A DNA stretch of 64,000 nt from Planctomycetota bacterium (GCA_015654675.1 JAATGM010000017.1:124001-188000); one strand, 5' to 3'. Shown: positions 35,003-48,889, counted from the stretch's first letter. The notes: a model not told the origin generated them from the sequence alone. Numbers and translations are program-made.

Positions 35003-35605
35003 ATGACCGGCAATGTCCCCGATTCCCTGCTGCGACTGACCGGCGAGCTGGAAAAACTCCCCGGCATTGGCCCGCGCTCCGCCGAACGCATCGCGTTTCA
35101 CATCCTCAAAGCCGAAAAGGAAGACGCACTCCGACTGGCCGACGCCGTTCGCGACGTAAAGGAAAACGTCCGTCATTGCCGGATCTGCTACAACCTCACC
35201 GAAGCCGATCCCTGCCCGATCTGCGCCGATCCTCGCCGAGACCAATCCCAAATCGTCGTCGTCGAGCAACCCAAGGATCTCATTCAACTTGAAGCGACCG
35301 GAATGGTGCGCGGCGTCTATCACGTGCTCTTGGGCCACATCGCCCCGCTCGACGGAATCGAGCCGGGCGACCTGACGATCGACGCACTCGTCAAGCGCGT
35401 CCGAGCCGGCGGCGTGCAGGAAGTCATCCTCGCCACCAACCCAACGCTTGAAGGCGAAGGCACTGCCCTTCACATCAAAAGCGTTCTGACGCAGCAGGGA
35501 ATCAAAATCTCTCGACTCGCGCGCGGACTACCGAGCGGCTCGCAAATTGAGTATGCAAGCAAGGCAATACTGCGCGATGCCATCGAGGGTCGCACGGAAT
35601 TTTGA
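35003..35605 (+). CDS. recR: Recombination protein RecR
   Basis: A 200-residue protein that with RecO and RecF loads RecA at gaps. The helix-hairpin-helix (LEKLPGIGPRSAERIAFHIL), the C4 zinc finger (CRIC...CPIC) and the TOPRIM domain (QIVVVEQPKDLIQLEATG) are all present. It is the last gene of the plus-strand run with rseP and converges on a glycosyltransferase with a 3-base gap. Confidence 0.97.
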   Translation: MTGNVPDSLLRLTGELEKLPGIGPRSAERIAFHILKAEKEDALRLADAVRDVKENVRHCRICYNLTEADPCPICADPRRDQSQIVVVEQPKDLIQLEATGMVRGVYHVLLGHIAPLDGIEPGDLTIDALVKRVRAGGVQEVILATNPTLEGEGTALHIKSVLTQQGIKISRLARGLPSGSQIEYASKAILRDAIEGRTEF

Positions 35606-35608
35606 GTT

Positions 35609-36853
35609 TCAGACGCTGACCGTTTCGCGCGCGGCGTTGGATGTAAGTCGCCGCACCCCGCCCTTCCCAAGAATGAGCTCAATCGTCTCACGCAGCCGCG
35701 AATCCGCGATGTGATCTGCGCGCGCAACCCGCTGCCCAGCAAGGCCAATCGATGCCCGCAGCTCGGCGTCCCGGCACAGCCGCCGCATGGCTTCAACCAG
35801 TGCTCCGGCATCGCCAGCCGGAACCATTAGTCCCGCCGCCCCGGAATGCACAAGCTCCGGCAAGCCGCCCACATCCGAAACGATGCATGGAATCGCGCGA
35901 GCCATCGCCTCCAGAACTGAATTTGAAGACGACTCGCGCCGCGACGCGGCCACCAGCACATCAATCTGAGCGTAGATTTGCTCGGCGTCGCGAACAAAGG
36001 AGTGAAACCGAATCGGCAGGCCGCTGCTCGCCGACTTCAGCGGGCCAACCAGCGCCCCGTCGCCAAAGAATGCGACTTCAAACGTCTCACCGGCCTCGGC
36101 CATTCGCCGCGCGGCCTCGACCACGACGTCGGCCCCCTTGTGCTCCGCGACCTGCCCGACACATCCAAACGTGATGACGCCGTTCGCGCGTGCGCGCTGC
36201 GGCGGCCGGCGATCAGCCCCGTTGGGGATGACGCAGCATCGCGAGCTCGGCCATCCCCACTGCTCGATGAACGAACGCCGCCCCGCATCGCAGTTGAAGA
36301 TGATTCCGTGGCAATTCCGTGCAACGCGCTGCGATCGCCAGCGAAGCTGCCGTCGCCACACTTCGAGCGAGGGTACTAAACCTAGGTACCGCTTCCCGGC
36401 CGATTGCGGAAACGGCGCCGGCGGCTGCCGAACGCTCATCACCACACGCGCGCCGGCCAGGCGCGCCCCGATCACCGCCGCTCCAAACGCCGCACCATGC
36501 GCCTGCTGAACGAAGAAAACGCTCTCGACCTTCTGTCGCTCAAACCACTCGCGACGCTCGCGGACAAGCGCCCCGCTGATGCGCCGGTCGCCCGACAGTC
36601 GCGCATCCAGCCAATCGAGCCGCTCGCAAGAGAGTCTCTCGCGCCCCCACTGCTCGCGCAAATCGCCATAGAGATCGTCACCGCAATAACCAACCCGAAC
36701 GTCAACTCCCCATTCGAGCAATCCCCCAATGATCGAAAGCAAATACTTCTCGGCGCCGCCGCCAAGCCACATCCCCGATTGGTTGACGAAGTGCGCCGCC
36801 AGTACGCAGACGCGCAGTCGCGGTTCCCCCGAATTTCCGTCATCGACCTCCAT
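35609..36853 (-). CDS. Family 4 glycosyltransferase
   Basis: A 414-residue GT-B enzyme. The donor-binding C-terminal domain shows the E-x7-E motif (ESSSNSVLE), VSDVGGLPELVHSGAAGLMVPAGD and the preceding TFGCVGQVAEHKGADVVVEAA strand. The N-terminal acceptor domain has HFVNQSGMWLGGGAEKYLLSIIGGL. It should transfer a nucleotide-activated sugar during envelope or exopolysaccharide synthesis; the actual sugar cannot be read. No neighbouring glycan genes are present, although ugd is elsewhere in the window. Confidence 0.86.
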   Translation of the reverse strand: MEVDDGNSGEPRLRVCVLAAHFVNQSGMWLGGGAEKYLLSIIGGLLEWGVDVRVGYCGDDLYGDLREQWGRERLSCERLDWLDARLSGDRRISGALVRERREWFERQKVESVFFVQQAHGAAFGAAVIGARLAGARVVMSVRQPPAPFPQSAGKRYLGLVPSLEVWRRQLRWRSQRVARNCHGIIFNCDAGRRSFIEQWGWPSSRCCVIPNGADRRPPQRARANGVITFGCVGQVAEHKGADVVVEAARRMAEAGETFEVAFFGDGALVGPLKSASSGLPIRFHSFVRDAEQIYAQIDVLVAASRRESSSNSVLEAMARAIPCIVSDVGGLPELVHSGAAGLMVPAGDAGALVEAMRRLCRDAELRASIGLAGQRVARADHIADSRLRETIELILGKGGVRRLTSNAARETVSV

Positions 36854-36902
36854 GCCAGTTTATCGACGACGAGGGGTAACCGACTGGACCCGCCCCATTG
36901 GG

Positions 36903-39605
36903 CTATGGCTGCAGTGGGTCCATCATGTCTTCTTCATCAATCGGCCAGTGTTGCCCCTCGCCCGAAAGGAGCACGTCCGCCACGACGAGAGTGCGCGAAC
37001 TGCCGCCGTCCGCCGCGACCGGAAGGTATCCAACGACGCGTCCACCGGGAGCCAGCTGCCCAAAAATGCTTTTGGCGTTTTCGGGTTCCTTGAGCAACGT
37101 CAGGTAGGCCTCCGTGGCCTCCGGCTTGAGCACAAGCAGATCATGCGGCTGTCCATCACGTTCGAAGTGAATCGCGAGTGTATCCTCCCGCGCCCAGTCG
37201 AGAACATTGTTCAGCGTGACGTCCCGGTCAGTCGCGGCATTCCACGCCGAAGGCGGAACGCGATATCCGGGGCCGTCCTTCCGGCCTTCGATCGTCAGCC
37301 CGATCATTCCGTCCGCGCCCTGAATGCTTCCAACAACCTTCAACCCGCGCAGCCCGGTCAGCTTAACCAGGTCTTCCTCCGTAAGCCGCGGCATCAGGTC
37401 GTGGTACGCATCCTCGCATCGCGACCACGCGTAGTAATATCCGGTCTCCGGCGCAACATACTCTGGAGCGAGTTGATCGGCCGGCTGACTGGTCGTCACG
37501 CGCAAACCCGGAACCGGCGATCCGTTGAATCGCGTCAGCCGAACCGAGAATCCCCAGCCCTTATTCAGCGGCGCCGGCCACCCCTCCGTAACGACCTCCA
37601 ATCGATTCCAGCCCTTTTGCAACATCGCAAACGACGGCACAGTGTCGACGAGATCCTTGTCTTCGTATTTTCCAGCCGACGCGTATTCACCCTTATGGAT
37701 GCATCGCCCGTTCAGCCACACGGCGACGGCGTCATTCTGCCCGATCCACATCTGTATCCGCTGGCTCTCCGTCGATTTGACCCAGCACACCGCCTTGGCC
37801 AGCGACCAGCCAGATGGTTTTAGCAATCGCTTCAAATCAATGAAATCGGTGGCGCTGTCGACGATGATCCCCTTCGACGCGTCCAGACTTGGCAACGCAT
37901 CCAGCGTGTGTCGCTTGGTAGGTGTGCCGCTCGCCGGCCATTGGTCGTCCACCTGATACGGACCGAATACTCGCCAATAGCGCAGGTATGTCAGCACGCC
38001 GGCGTCGTCAAAGTCGTCCTCAACTGCCTGAGACGTCGTCGGCTGTGATGTAGCGGCCTTGGCGCGCACGGGCCGAACCGTCGGCACAATCTTGGCATAC
38101 CGGAAAATCAGCGGCGTCATGTAATATCGCATCGCCGATCGAATCCCGAATCCTCGCGATGGGATCGGCCCAACGCCGCATCCGACAACGTCGTCGGGCA
38201 GCGGCGCTCCCGGCCCGCACTCGCCAACCAACAGCGACCAGCTCAATTGGCGATAAAACTGCTCAAACATCCGCTGCCAATTGGCGTCCGAACCCAGGTC
38301 CGACATCGCCGCCCCGTTTGGCCCACAGTCGCCGCCAACCGTTGTATCCGTCTCGCCGACCGCGTGCGGACGGATGCTGAAGACACTGTCAAACCAGCCG
38401 CGCACTTCAACAATGCCATCCGCCGGACCGACAATCGTGTTGCAATCCTTGATGAACGGCCGCTTCACTTCGTTGTCGATTTGATAAAACGCCGTATTGA
38501 GTTTGAACGTGCCGCGGCTCGCCCCAAAAATCAGCCCTTCGACATTAATCCACTCATCCTTGATTCGCGTGATATCGGCGTCATTGATGCTCCACGAGTC
38601 CGTGGTCGGCTTTCCGTCCTTGACCGAATCGATCTTCCGCTCACGCAGAATCGTCACCAGAACATTCCAAACCGTTGGATCGGTCACAAGCGTCTCGCGC
38701 CCGGCCCGCTCGCACCCACTGGCGACCGTTCCCATGGGGAAGCCGCACATCTCGAGCATCTCGCTCTGTCGATACCACGACGAGCCGCTGTGATCATCGA
38801 GCCGCAGGCAGGCGTTGAAATCATCCAGCGCTGACGGAAAGAAAAAACCGCACGTCTCGAGATAAACGCCCCACTTGTAGCGATCCGCAAAATTGTCCTG
38901 CTTCTTGGAGCGCTTGGGCAGCTTGAGCAAACGCAACCCGCGCCGCGCGAACATCCCAACCCGCTCATTCTTCGAGTTCTTCACCTGCGAAAACTTCTTC
39001 GTCGCCTCCTCGAACGCGGTGGCGATTTGAGCGATCACCCCCTCGAAGTAGGTCTTGACGTCGGCCTCCTTGGCCTTTTCCACAAACAGACTCAACGGGC
39101 CGTCCAGCGAATCGCCCAGGAGCAACGGGTCCGGCACACCCAGGGCGTAGATCCAAACCATGCCCGGCGGATACATCGCGACCTCAAAGTCGATCACGAT
39201 CTTCCCGTCGACGAACTTCGGGTTTGCCCGAATGGTCTGCAGATTGAGTACATACCCCCCCGCCGTTGCCGTAACGTCCCAGTCCGGCAGTCGATGTCCG
39301 CCCACACTGACCTTGACGTAAGCGTGGTTCTCGGGCGGTGCGCCGGCGGGTTGCGTATCCGGCGTAATTGCCTTGTCTCGCTCGTAAAACCCAAGCAGCA
39401 TCACGGGGTTGTTAATAATCCCGGCATAATCGTGCGGCAGGTTGAATGTGACCGGAAACTTTCCCGGCTGGAGCCGAATTGCGCCGCACGGCAGCCAGGT
39501 AAGCTCCGGCCGGCTGGCGCCCATTGCCACGCAACCCAAGCACATCCACGCGGCGACCGCGAGCGCGGCACCCCGCCGTTGAAAACGTCCTGCGAGTTCA
39601 AACAT
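36903..39605 (-). CDS. Large exported protein with a jelly-roll (GH2-like sugar-binding) domain
   Basis: The ATG at 39605 is chosen because it begins a signal peptide (MFELAGRFQRRGAALAVAAWMCLGCVAMGA); the frame remains open further upstream but overlaps a divergent gene. The precursor is about 900 residues. Residues around 245-290 look TPR-like. Residues about 543-696 resemble the beta-sandwich used as an accessory domain in planctomycete secreted proteins (WIGQNDAVAVWLNGRCIHKGEY, then LQKGWNRLEVVTEGW, then GWGFSVRLTRF). The rest has no recognisable domain and no catalytic motif I can point to. It is divergent from a radical SAM gene. Confidence 0.7.
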   Translation of the reverse strand: MFELAGRFQRRGAALAVAAWMCLGCVAMGASRPELTWLPCGAIRLQPGKFPVTFNLPHDYAGIINNPVMLLGFYERDKAITPDTQPAGAPPENHAYVKVSVGGHRLPDWDVTATAGGYVLNLQTIRANPKFVDGKIVIDFEVAMYPPGMVWIYALGVPDPLLLGDSLDGPLSLFVEKAKEADVKTYFEGVIAQIATAFEEATKKFSQVKNSKNERVGMFARRGLRLLKLPKRSKKQDNFADRYKWGVYLETCGFFFPSALDDFNACLRLDDHSGSSWYRQSEMLEMCGFPMGTVASGCERAGRETLVTDPTVWNVLVTILRERKIDSVKDGKPTTDSWSINDADITRIKDEWINVEGLIFGASRGTFKLNTAFYQIDNEVKRPFIKDCNTIVGPADGIVEVRGWFDSVFSIRPHAVGETDTTVGGDCGPNGAAMSDLGSDANWQRMFEQFYRQLSWSLLVGECGPGAPLPDDVVGCGVGPIPSRGFGIRSAMRYYMTPLIFRYAKIVPTVRPVRAKAATSQPTTSQAVEDDFDDAGVLTYLRYWRVFGPYQVDDQWPASGTPTKRHTLDALPSLDASKGIIVDSATDFIDLKRLLKPSGWSLAKAVCWVKSTESQRIQMWIGQNDAVAVWLNGRCIHKGEYASAGKYEDKDLVDTVPSFAMLQKGWNRLEVVTEGWPAPLNKGWGFSVRLTRFNGSPVPGLRVTTSQPADQLAPEYVAPETGYYYAWSRCEDAYHDLMPRLTEEDLVKLTGLRGLKVVGSIQGADGMIGLTIEGRKDGPGYRVPPSAWNAATDRDVTLNNVLDWAREDTLAIHFERDGQPHDLLVLKPEATEAYLTLLKEPENAKSIFGQLAPGGRVVGYLPVAADGGSSRTLVVADVLLSGEGQHWPIDEEDMMDPLQP

Positions 39606-39750
39606 CCGCCAACACCAACCCGTCCTGGCCGCCTTGCCGCTGTCGCACGATCGGGACAGCCGCCCTCGATATTCCGCGATGCCGCGTGGTCTTTTCGCCT
39701 TGCGGCACAGCGCTGCGCTGCGATACATTCCCGGCAGCGAAAGGGTCAAA

Positions 39751-40818
39751 GTGTCCCAGATAGCACCGGCCTTCACAAGCGATTCCCAAGCCGACGATCG
39801 GCCGACAGCCCTCGGTCCCACCAACAAAAAATGGCGGCTGCTCCGCGCCTACCTTTCGCGCAATCCAATCTGGTGCGCCTGGCAGGTCACCTACAAGTGC
39901 AATTACCGCTGCGGATTCTGCCACTACTGGCGCGACCCCATGGGCGCGCTCCCGGAACAAACCGTCGAGATGTTTGAGGAAGGCGCCGAAAAGCTTGCCC
40001 AGCTTGGCACCCTCATGATCTCCATCGCCGGCGGCGAACCCATGCTTCGCCCCGATTTTCCTGACATCGTCCGGGCCATCGGCCGTTGGCATTTTCCTTT
40101 CGTCACGACCCACGGCGGCTTTGTCACCCGCGATCTCGCCGAAGAGCTTTTCTCGGCCGGCCTGTGGGGGGCGTCGATCTCGATCGACTACGCCGATCCC
40201 GCTCGCCACAATAAGTCGCGCGGCATTCCGGACGCGTTTCAGCAGGCCGTTCGAGCCATCGAGCATTTCAGCCGCGCCCGCAAGCATTCGTGGCAGCGCG
40301 TTAATCTCATGTGTGTCCTGCTCCACGACAATATCGACCAGGTCGAAGAACTCATCAAAATCGCCGCCGATTACGACGCCTACTTCATGATCCAGCCCTA
40401 TTCGATTCGCAAGACCGGCTCGAAGCGCTTTCGTTACATCAAGGGCGATGTCTCCGAACGCCTCCTCGGTTTGCGTCGCAAACATCGCAACTTCTTGAGC
40501 AATCCCAGCTTCCTCGGAAACTTCGACCAGTTTCTCGCTGGCGGCGTGCCCGACTGCCGCGCCGGCCAGGCATTCTTTAACATCGATTCATGCGGCGACG
40601 TCGCCATCTGCGTCGAGGAACGCCATCGTCCCGTCGCCAATCTCTACCGGCAATCCGCCCGCGAAGTCGTCCGCCGCCTGCGCGAGCGCAGCGAAGGAAA
40701 CACCTGCGTCGATTGCTGGTACAACTGCCGCGGTGAGGTCGAAAGTCTTTACAAGCCGGTAGGGCTGCTCAAGTCGCTTCCTACGATCCTCCTCGACCAC
40801 GGCCGCCCAAAGAACTGA
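39751..40818 (+). CDS. Radical SAM protein with SPASM-like cysteine-rich tail
   Basis: A 355-residue enzyme with the [4Fe-4S]-SAM motif C-x3-C-x2-C (C50, C54, C57 in CNYRCGFC), the GGEP motif (IAGGEPMLRPDF) and a C-terminal cysteine cluster (CRAGQ, CGDVAIC, CVDCWYNC) typical of SPASM-type proteins that hold extra iron-sulfur clusters. Such enzymes often modify peptides or proteins, but no precursor peptide gene is seen. The GTG at 39751 is chosen because AGGG lies 6 bases before it; ATGs at 39634 and 39679 are possible. It is divergent from the large exported protein. Confidence 0.85.
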   Translation: MSQIAPAFTSDSQADDRPTALGPTNKKWRLLRAYLSRNPIWCAWQVTYKCNYRCGFCHYWRDPMGALPEQTVEMFEEGAEKLAQLGTLMISIAGGEPMLRPDFPDIVRAIGRWHFPFVTTHGGFVTRDLAEELFSAGLWGASISIDYADPARHNKSRGIPDAFQQAVRAIEHFSRARKHSWQRVNLMCVLLHDNIDQVEELIKIAADYDAYFMIQPYSIRKTGSKRFRYIKGDVSERLLGLRRKHRNFLSNPSFLGNFDQFLAGGVPDCRAGQAFFNIDSCGDVAICVEERHRPVANLYRQSAREVVRRLRERSEGNTCVDCWYNCRGEVESLYKPVGLLKSLPTILLDHGRPKN

Positions 40819-40899
40819 CCGGCAGCGATAGACGGCCCGGTCGCGCTCGTATTCAAAGAATTGAACTTCATCCCCCGTCTGCGCAGCGAAACCACTCGC

Positions 40900-41559
40900 C
40901 TAAGCCGAATTTGTTCGCTGCAACTGCATGATTCCGTCCGCTTCCCACCCCCACCGATCGTCCATCGCCCAGCGCAGCGCCGCCAGCATGCCCGCATATT
41001 CGCACGCGCACAAAAGAATCAATTCGTCCGGGATGACGCGAACGCTTTGCCCATACACCATCATCGGCGAGGAAATCGCTTCCTCGTATTCCCGTTGAAA
41101 TTCGACATCCAGCTTCGCCGTCGGCTCGAAACGAATTCGCTGTTCACAGCGCAGCCGCCACAGCCCCTTCTGAACATCGTCCAATTTTCCCTGAATATGC
41201 CCCGTGCATCGAATCGGCTGATCCGCCGCCATCGTGCTGAATTCCGGCGGCGAATGCGGATCATCATGCCCGAAGAGCCAGCATAATACGCTGAACTCGC
41301 CCCACACCTGCCGCGTCCGAAGCGCCAGCTGCTGATCGTCATACGCGACGACGATGTGTCGATCGATTAACGCCTCGCGAAATCGCCGCACTGCCCCCGG
41401 CGGAGGCGTCCGAATCTCATGCCGGTCCGACGGCATGCCCGCCCGCTTCGCCCATGCAACCTTGAGCGCCGCCACATTCGCCTGTACCGCCACCGCCATC
41501 GCCGCCACGTCCTGCGGCGGACGCGGGTTCACGTGCTCGAGTATCACCGGTGCATCCAC
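40900..41559 (-). CDS. Protein of unknown function
   Basis: A 219-residue soluble protein, start GTG at 41559 or an internal ATG. I do not recognise a family. It contains a Trp- and Cys-rich segment (VWGEFSVLCWLFGHDD), an Arg-rich middle and a helical end (LILLCACEYAGMLAALRWAMDDRWGW). Coding character fits the neighbourhood. It lies between the radical SAM gene and truD and is divergent from truD (71-base gap). Confidence 0.6.
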   Translation of the reverse strand: MDAPVILEHVNPRPPQDVAAMAVAVQANVAALKVAWAKRAGMPSDRHEIRTPPPGAVRRFREALIDRHIVVAYDDQQLALRTRQVWGEFSVLCWLFGHDDPHSPPEFSTMAADQPIRCTGHIQGKLDDVQKGLWRLRCEQRIRFEPTAKLDVEFQREYEEAISSPMMVYGQSVRVIPDELILLCACEYAGMLAALRWAMDDRWGWEADGIMQLQRTNSA

Positions 41560-41630
41560 GCCACTATTCTAGCCGCGCCGCCCGCTTTCATCGTCGCCCA
41601 CACGCCGCCCCTGCCGTATCATTTCTCGCA

Positions 41631-42884
41631 ATGCTATCAACCCAGCCCATCCACCTTCCGTTCCTCACTCCCGACACCCCCGGCGTCCCTGCGTCGATCA
41701 AGCGGGACTACACCGACTTCGTCGTCGAGGAGATCCCGGCATACGAGCCATCCGGCCACGGCGATCACGTCTACTTCACGATCGAAAAGACCGGCATCGC
41801 CACGATGCACGCAATCAACGACATCGCCCGCGCCCTGGGCGTCGCGCCGCGCGAAATCGGCGTCGCCGGCCTGAAGGACGCCCGCGCCGTCGCCCGCCAG
41901 ACCCTTAGTCTGGAACACGCCAACCCGGACCGAATCGCCGCCCTCGCCATTCCCCGCATCAAAGTCGTCTCGGTCAGCCGGCACGGCAACAAACTCCGAA
42001 TCGGCCACCTCCGCGGTAATCGTTTCGTCATCAAACTTCGCGACGTCGACCCCGACGGGCTCGCAACCGTTCGCGCTATCCTGGACGTCCTTGCCCGCCG
42101 CGGCGTACCCAACTACTTCGGCCCGCAGCGCTTCGGCCTCCGCGGCGACACCGGCCGAATCGGCGAAGCCCTCATCCGGCGCGACGATGAGGCCGTCGTG
42201 AAGCTCATGTGTGGCTCCCCCAACGAATTTGACACTGGCGATGTGTTGAAAGCCCGCCAGCTCTTCGAGCAGGGCGAATACCACGCCGCCGCCCACGCCT
42301 GGCCGCACATGTTCCGAGACTGCGCCCTGATCTGCCGCGTCATGGCCTCCAGCGGCGGCAAACCCCGCAAAGCGGTCAACGCCCTGAATCGCAACGCCAA
42401 AAAATTCTTCCTCTCGGCCTACCAATCCTGGCTGTTCAACTGCGTCCTCGCCGATCGCATTACCGAGCTCGACCGCCTCGAAAATGGCGACCTCGCCTGG
42501 AAGCACGACAACACGGCCGTGTTCAAAGTTGAAGACGCGGCCGCCGAGCAACCGCGCGCCGATCGATTCGAGATATCACCAACTGGTCCGCTCTTCGGCT
42601 ATCGGATGACCCAGCCGACAGGCCGGCCTGCCGAAATCGAATCGCGCGTACTCGCCCCCACCGGCCTGACCTGCCAAAGCTTCGGGCAACTTGGTCCGCT
42701 CAGCTCCCCTGGCGGCCGCCGCCCCCTGCGATTCCCAATTCACGACCCCAGCGCCGAGGCCCGCCACGACGACCGCAGCCCATTCATCGAGTTGCGCTTC
42801 GCGCTGCCGTCCGGCTGCTACGCGACCTCATTGCTACGCGAAATCTGCAAAATGGAATTGAGCGAAGGTCTGCTCGAAGAATGA
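41631..42884 (+). CDS. truD: tRNA pseudouridine(13) synthase TruD
   Basis: A 417-residue enzyme that makes pseudouridine at position 13 of tRNA-Glu. The catalytic Asp is D83 in GLKDARAV, the RNA-binding NYFGPQRFG motif is present, and the TruD insertion domain and the C-terminal GCYATSLLREI follow. The ATG at 41631 is chosen because the product then starts like other TruD proteins; an in-frame start 27 codons upstream overlaps the neighbouring gene. It converges on carA with a 6-base gap. Confidence 0.95.
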   Translation: MLSTQPIHLPFLTPDTPGVPASIKRDYTDFVVEEIPAYEPSGHGDHVYFTIEKTGIATMHAINDIARALGVAPREIGVAGLKDARAVARQTLSLEHANPDRIAALAIPRIKVVSVSRHGNKLRIGHLRGNRFVIKLRDVDPDGLATVRAILDVLARRGVPNYFGPQRFGLRGDTGRIGEALIRRDDEAVVKLMCGSPNEFDTGDVLKARQLFEQGEYHAAAHAWPHMFRDCALICRVMASSGGKPRKAVNALNRNAKKFFLSAYQSWLFNCVLADRITELDRLENGDLAWKHDNTAVFKVEDAAAEQPRADRFEISPTGPLFGYRMTQPTGRPAEIESRVLAPTGLTCQSFGQLGPLSSPGGRRPLRFPIHDPSAEARHDDRSPFIELRFALPSGCYATSLLREICKMELSEGLLEE

Positions 42885-42890
42885 TTGGGG

Positions 42891-44036
42891 CTATCCCAGC
42901 GATAATTTGAACGACTCATCCGTCAACGGCTTCCGCGTCCGCATCATCTCGGCGAAACACCGGAACAGATAAGCGGCATCATGCGGTCCCGGCGCCGCCT
43001 CCGGGTGATATTGCACCGAAAACAGCGGAAGCCGTTCGTGTGCATATCCTTCCAGACTTCCGTCATACAGGTTCGTGTGCGTCGCCCGCAGCCCCGCCCC
43101 CGCGAGCGATTCTCGGCTCACCGCGAACCCGTGATTCTGGCTGGTGATCTCCACGCGCCCGCTCGCATGATTCAGCACCGGATGATTCGCCCCGTGATGC
43201 CCGAACTTCAGCTTGTACGTCTGCGCTCCCAGCGCCAGTGCTAACATCTGATGCCCAAGGCAAATCCCAAAGATCGGAACGCGTGTGGACAACCCGCGCA
43301 GCGTATCAATCGTCTCTGTCACCGCTGCCGGATCGCCCGGCCCATTGCCAACCAGAACGCCGTCGGGCTTGTGCAATAGCACAGTCTCGGTTCCCGCGCT
43401 GCCCGGCACCACCGTCACTTTCGCGCCGCAATCCACCAGCATTCTCAAAATGTTCGACTTGATGCCGCAGTCCAGCGCCACGACGTGAAATTCCTGCCTG
43501 GGCGGGATCGCGATGACGCCCTGCCGCCAGTCGCGCGTCTCACCCGGCATTACCTTGCACACCAGGTCGAGCCCCGCCATGCTCGGCGCCGCCTGCGCCG
43601 TTGCGACCAATTCCGCGTCGCTCATTCCCTCGGTCGACAACACGCCGCGCATCGCCCCGGTGACCCGCAACCTCCGCGTAACGGCCCGCGTGTCGACCCC
43701 CGATATCGCAACCACGCCGTTGGTCTTCAGGTAGTCCTGCAAACTCTCGCTCGCCCGCCGATTGCTAAACCGTCGCGCGCACTCGCGCATCACGAACCCC
43801 GACAGATATGTCTTCTTCGATTCCACATCCTCGGGATTCACCCCATAGTTCCCGATATGCGGATAGGTCATCGTGACGATCTGCCCGCAGTACGACGGGT
43901 CGGTCAGAATTTCCTGATACCCCGTCATGGCCGTATTGAACACGACCTCGCCCGTGGTCGTACCGGACGCCCCCACCGACTCGCCCGTGGCGATGGTTCC
44001 ATCTTCAAGAGCCAATCTGCAGATCGCCGCCGTCAT
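42891..44036 (-). CDS. carA: Carbamoyl-phosphate synthase small subunit
   Basis: The glutaminase subunit, which supplies ammonia to CarB for arginine and pyrimidine synthesis. The class I amidotransferase triad is visible: Cys in GICLGHQM and His and Glu in QYHPEAAPG. The N-terminal domain is also intact (GEVVFNTAMTGYQEILTDPSYCGQIVTMTYPHIGNYG). The start is the ATG at 44036 (a GTG lies one codon upstream). It follows carB by 12 bases on the same strand, an inverted order compared with E. coli carAB. Confidence 0.96.
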   Translation of the reverse strand: MTAAICRLALEDGTIATGESVGASGTTTGEVVFNTAMTGYQEILTDPSYCGQIVTMTYPHIGNYGVNPEDVESKKTYLSGFVMRECARRFSNRRASESLQDYLKTNGVVAISGVDTRAVTRRLRVTGAMRGVLSTEGMSDAELVATAQAAPSMAGLDLVCKVMPGETRDWRQGVIAIPPRQEFHVVALDCGIKSNILRMLVDCGAKVTVVPGSAGTETVLLHKPDGVLVGNGPGDPAAVTETIDTLRGLSTRVPIFGICLGHQMLALALGAQTYKLKFGHHGANHPVLNHASGRVEITSQNHGFAVSRESLAGAGLRATHTNLYDGSLEGYAHERLPLFSVQYHPEAAPGPHDAAYLFRCFAEMMRTRKPLTDESFKLSLG

Positions 44037-44048
44037 CACTGCTTTCGC

Positions 44049-47618
<3,570 letters not shown>

Positions 47619-47684
47619 GGATCAATCCTTGCATCACGCCGCCGGCGCTGGCTTCGGCCGTAATCGACGCACCAAGTGGAGCGA

Positions 47685-48374
47685 TTACTGACCGGCTTTG
47701 ATCAGCTCGACGTCGAAAATCAGCGTGGCCTTGGGCGGAATCGGCGGGCGTCCATTCTCGCCATAGGCGAGCTGATACGGAATAATGAGCTTCCGCTTGC
47801 CGCCCTCTTTCATAGACCCAACACCCTCGGTCCAACCCTTGATGACCTGGTTTAGGCCGAACGTGCTCGGTTGTCCACGCTCCACCGAGCTGTCGAACGG
47901 CTTGCCGTCGACCAGCCATCCGGAGTAGTGAACGGTGACTTTGGCCGACGAATTGGCGGGTGCCGGCCCCGTACCTTGTTTGATCTCGTAATACATAAGG
48001 CCCGAAGGTGTCGTCACCGGCTCGCCCGTCACAGGGTCGCCTGGGAATTTGGGTGTCATCGGGCCCTCTTTCTTTTCAATGACCTCGCCTGTGTTCGCGT
48101 CGACGACGACGTCGAAAACCTTGTCCGCGCCAAACAACTCAAGGACAACTACCGTTTTGCCGTCGCGCTGCGTCATTTCCGCCGAACGCGCCTTCGCCTT
48201 CGTAGCCCCCTCGGCCGACTTGACCGCGTCCATTAAGCCGACTTTGGCTCCGTTGACGCACGCAGCCGCCTTTCGCGGATCCTCGGGTGCTTTGGAATAA
48301 TCAACTTGTGCAAGCAGGACGCTGGTCGCAATCAGGATCGGACCCAGAACGTAGGCCGGTTTCCAAACCCTCAT
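47685..48374 (-). CDS. Exported FKBP-type peptidyl-prolyl isomerase with PepSY-like domain
   Basis: A 229-residue protein with an N-terminal signal or anchor helix ([23 protein letters not shown]), a PepSY-like segment near residues 25-100 (ending [16 protein letters not shown]) and a C-terminal FKBP domain near residues 130-229 ([18 protein letters not shown], then [28 protein letters not shown]). It should help fold envelope proteins. The ATG at 48374 is chosen because it begins the signal peptide and has GGAG nine bases upstream. It follows rpsG where fusA normally sits. Confidence 0.87.
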   Translation of the reverse strand: MRVWKPAYVLGPILIATSVLLAQVDYSKAPEDPRKAAACVNGAKVGLMDAVKSAEGATKAKARSAEMTQRDGKTVVVLELFGADKVFDVVVDANTGEVIEKKEGPMTPKFPGDPVTGEPVTTPSGLMYYEIKQGTGPAPANSSAKVTVHYSGWLVDGKPFDSSVERGQPSTFGLNQVIKGWTEGVGSMKEGGKRKLIIPYQLAYGENGRPPIPPKATLIFDVELIKAGQ

Positions 48375-48412
48375 CTCATAATCTCCACTTGGACCGTTCG
48401 GAGTTGAACCAA

Positions 48413-48889
48413 TCACCACGCGAAGTGCGCGAACGCCTTGTTGGCGTCGGCCATGCGGTGAACGTTGTCGCGCGTCGTCATCGCCGTGCCTTCACCGCGA
48501 AACGCCGACAGCAACTCTTCCGCCAGACGATCGCGCATCGGCTTGCCCTTCTTGCCGCGCGCCGCCTCCAGGATCCACCGGATTGCCAGCGATTCCTGGC
48601 GTCGCCGGTTCACCGGCATCGGCACCTGATAGTTGCTTCCGCCCACGCGCCGGCTGCGAACCTCGATGTTCGGCTTCACGTTATTCATCGCCTTCTCGAA
48701 AATCTCGATCGGCGATGCATCCGGCACTTTCTTGGAAATCTGGTCGAGCGCCCCGTAGAAGATGCCGCAGGCGACGCTCTTCTTGCCTTCCCACATCATG
48801 CAGTTGATGAACTTCGACGCCAGCTTGCTGCCGTAACGCATGTCCGGCGCGAGTCGATCCGTCGATTGTGTCCACTTCTTGAAACCCAT
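48413..48889 (-). CDS. rpsG: 30S ribosomal protein S7
   Basis: A 158-residue uS7, the assembly initiator of the 30S head and a repressor of the str operon in E. coli. [26 protein letters not shown], then [25 protein letters not shown] are conserved. The ATG at 48889 is used. It follows rpsL as usual. Confidence 0.97.
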   Translation of the reverse strand: MGFKKWTQSTDRLAPDMRYGSKLASKFINCMMWEGKKSVACGIFYGALDQISKKVPDASPIEIFEKAMNNVKPNIEVRSRRVGGSNYQVPMPVNRRRQESLAIRWILEAARGKKGKPMRDRLAEELLSAFRGEGTAMTTRDNVHRMADANKAFAHFAW

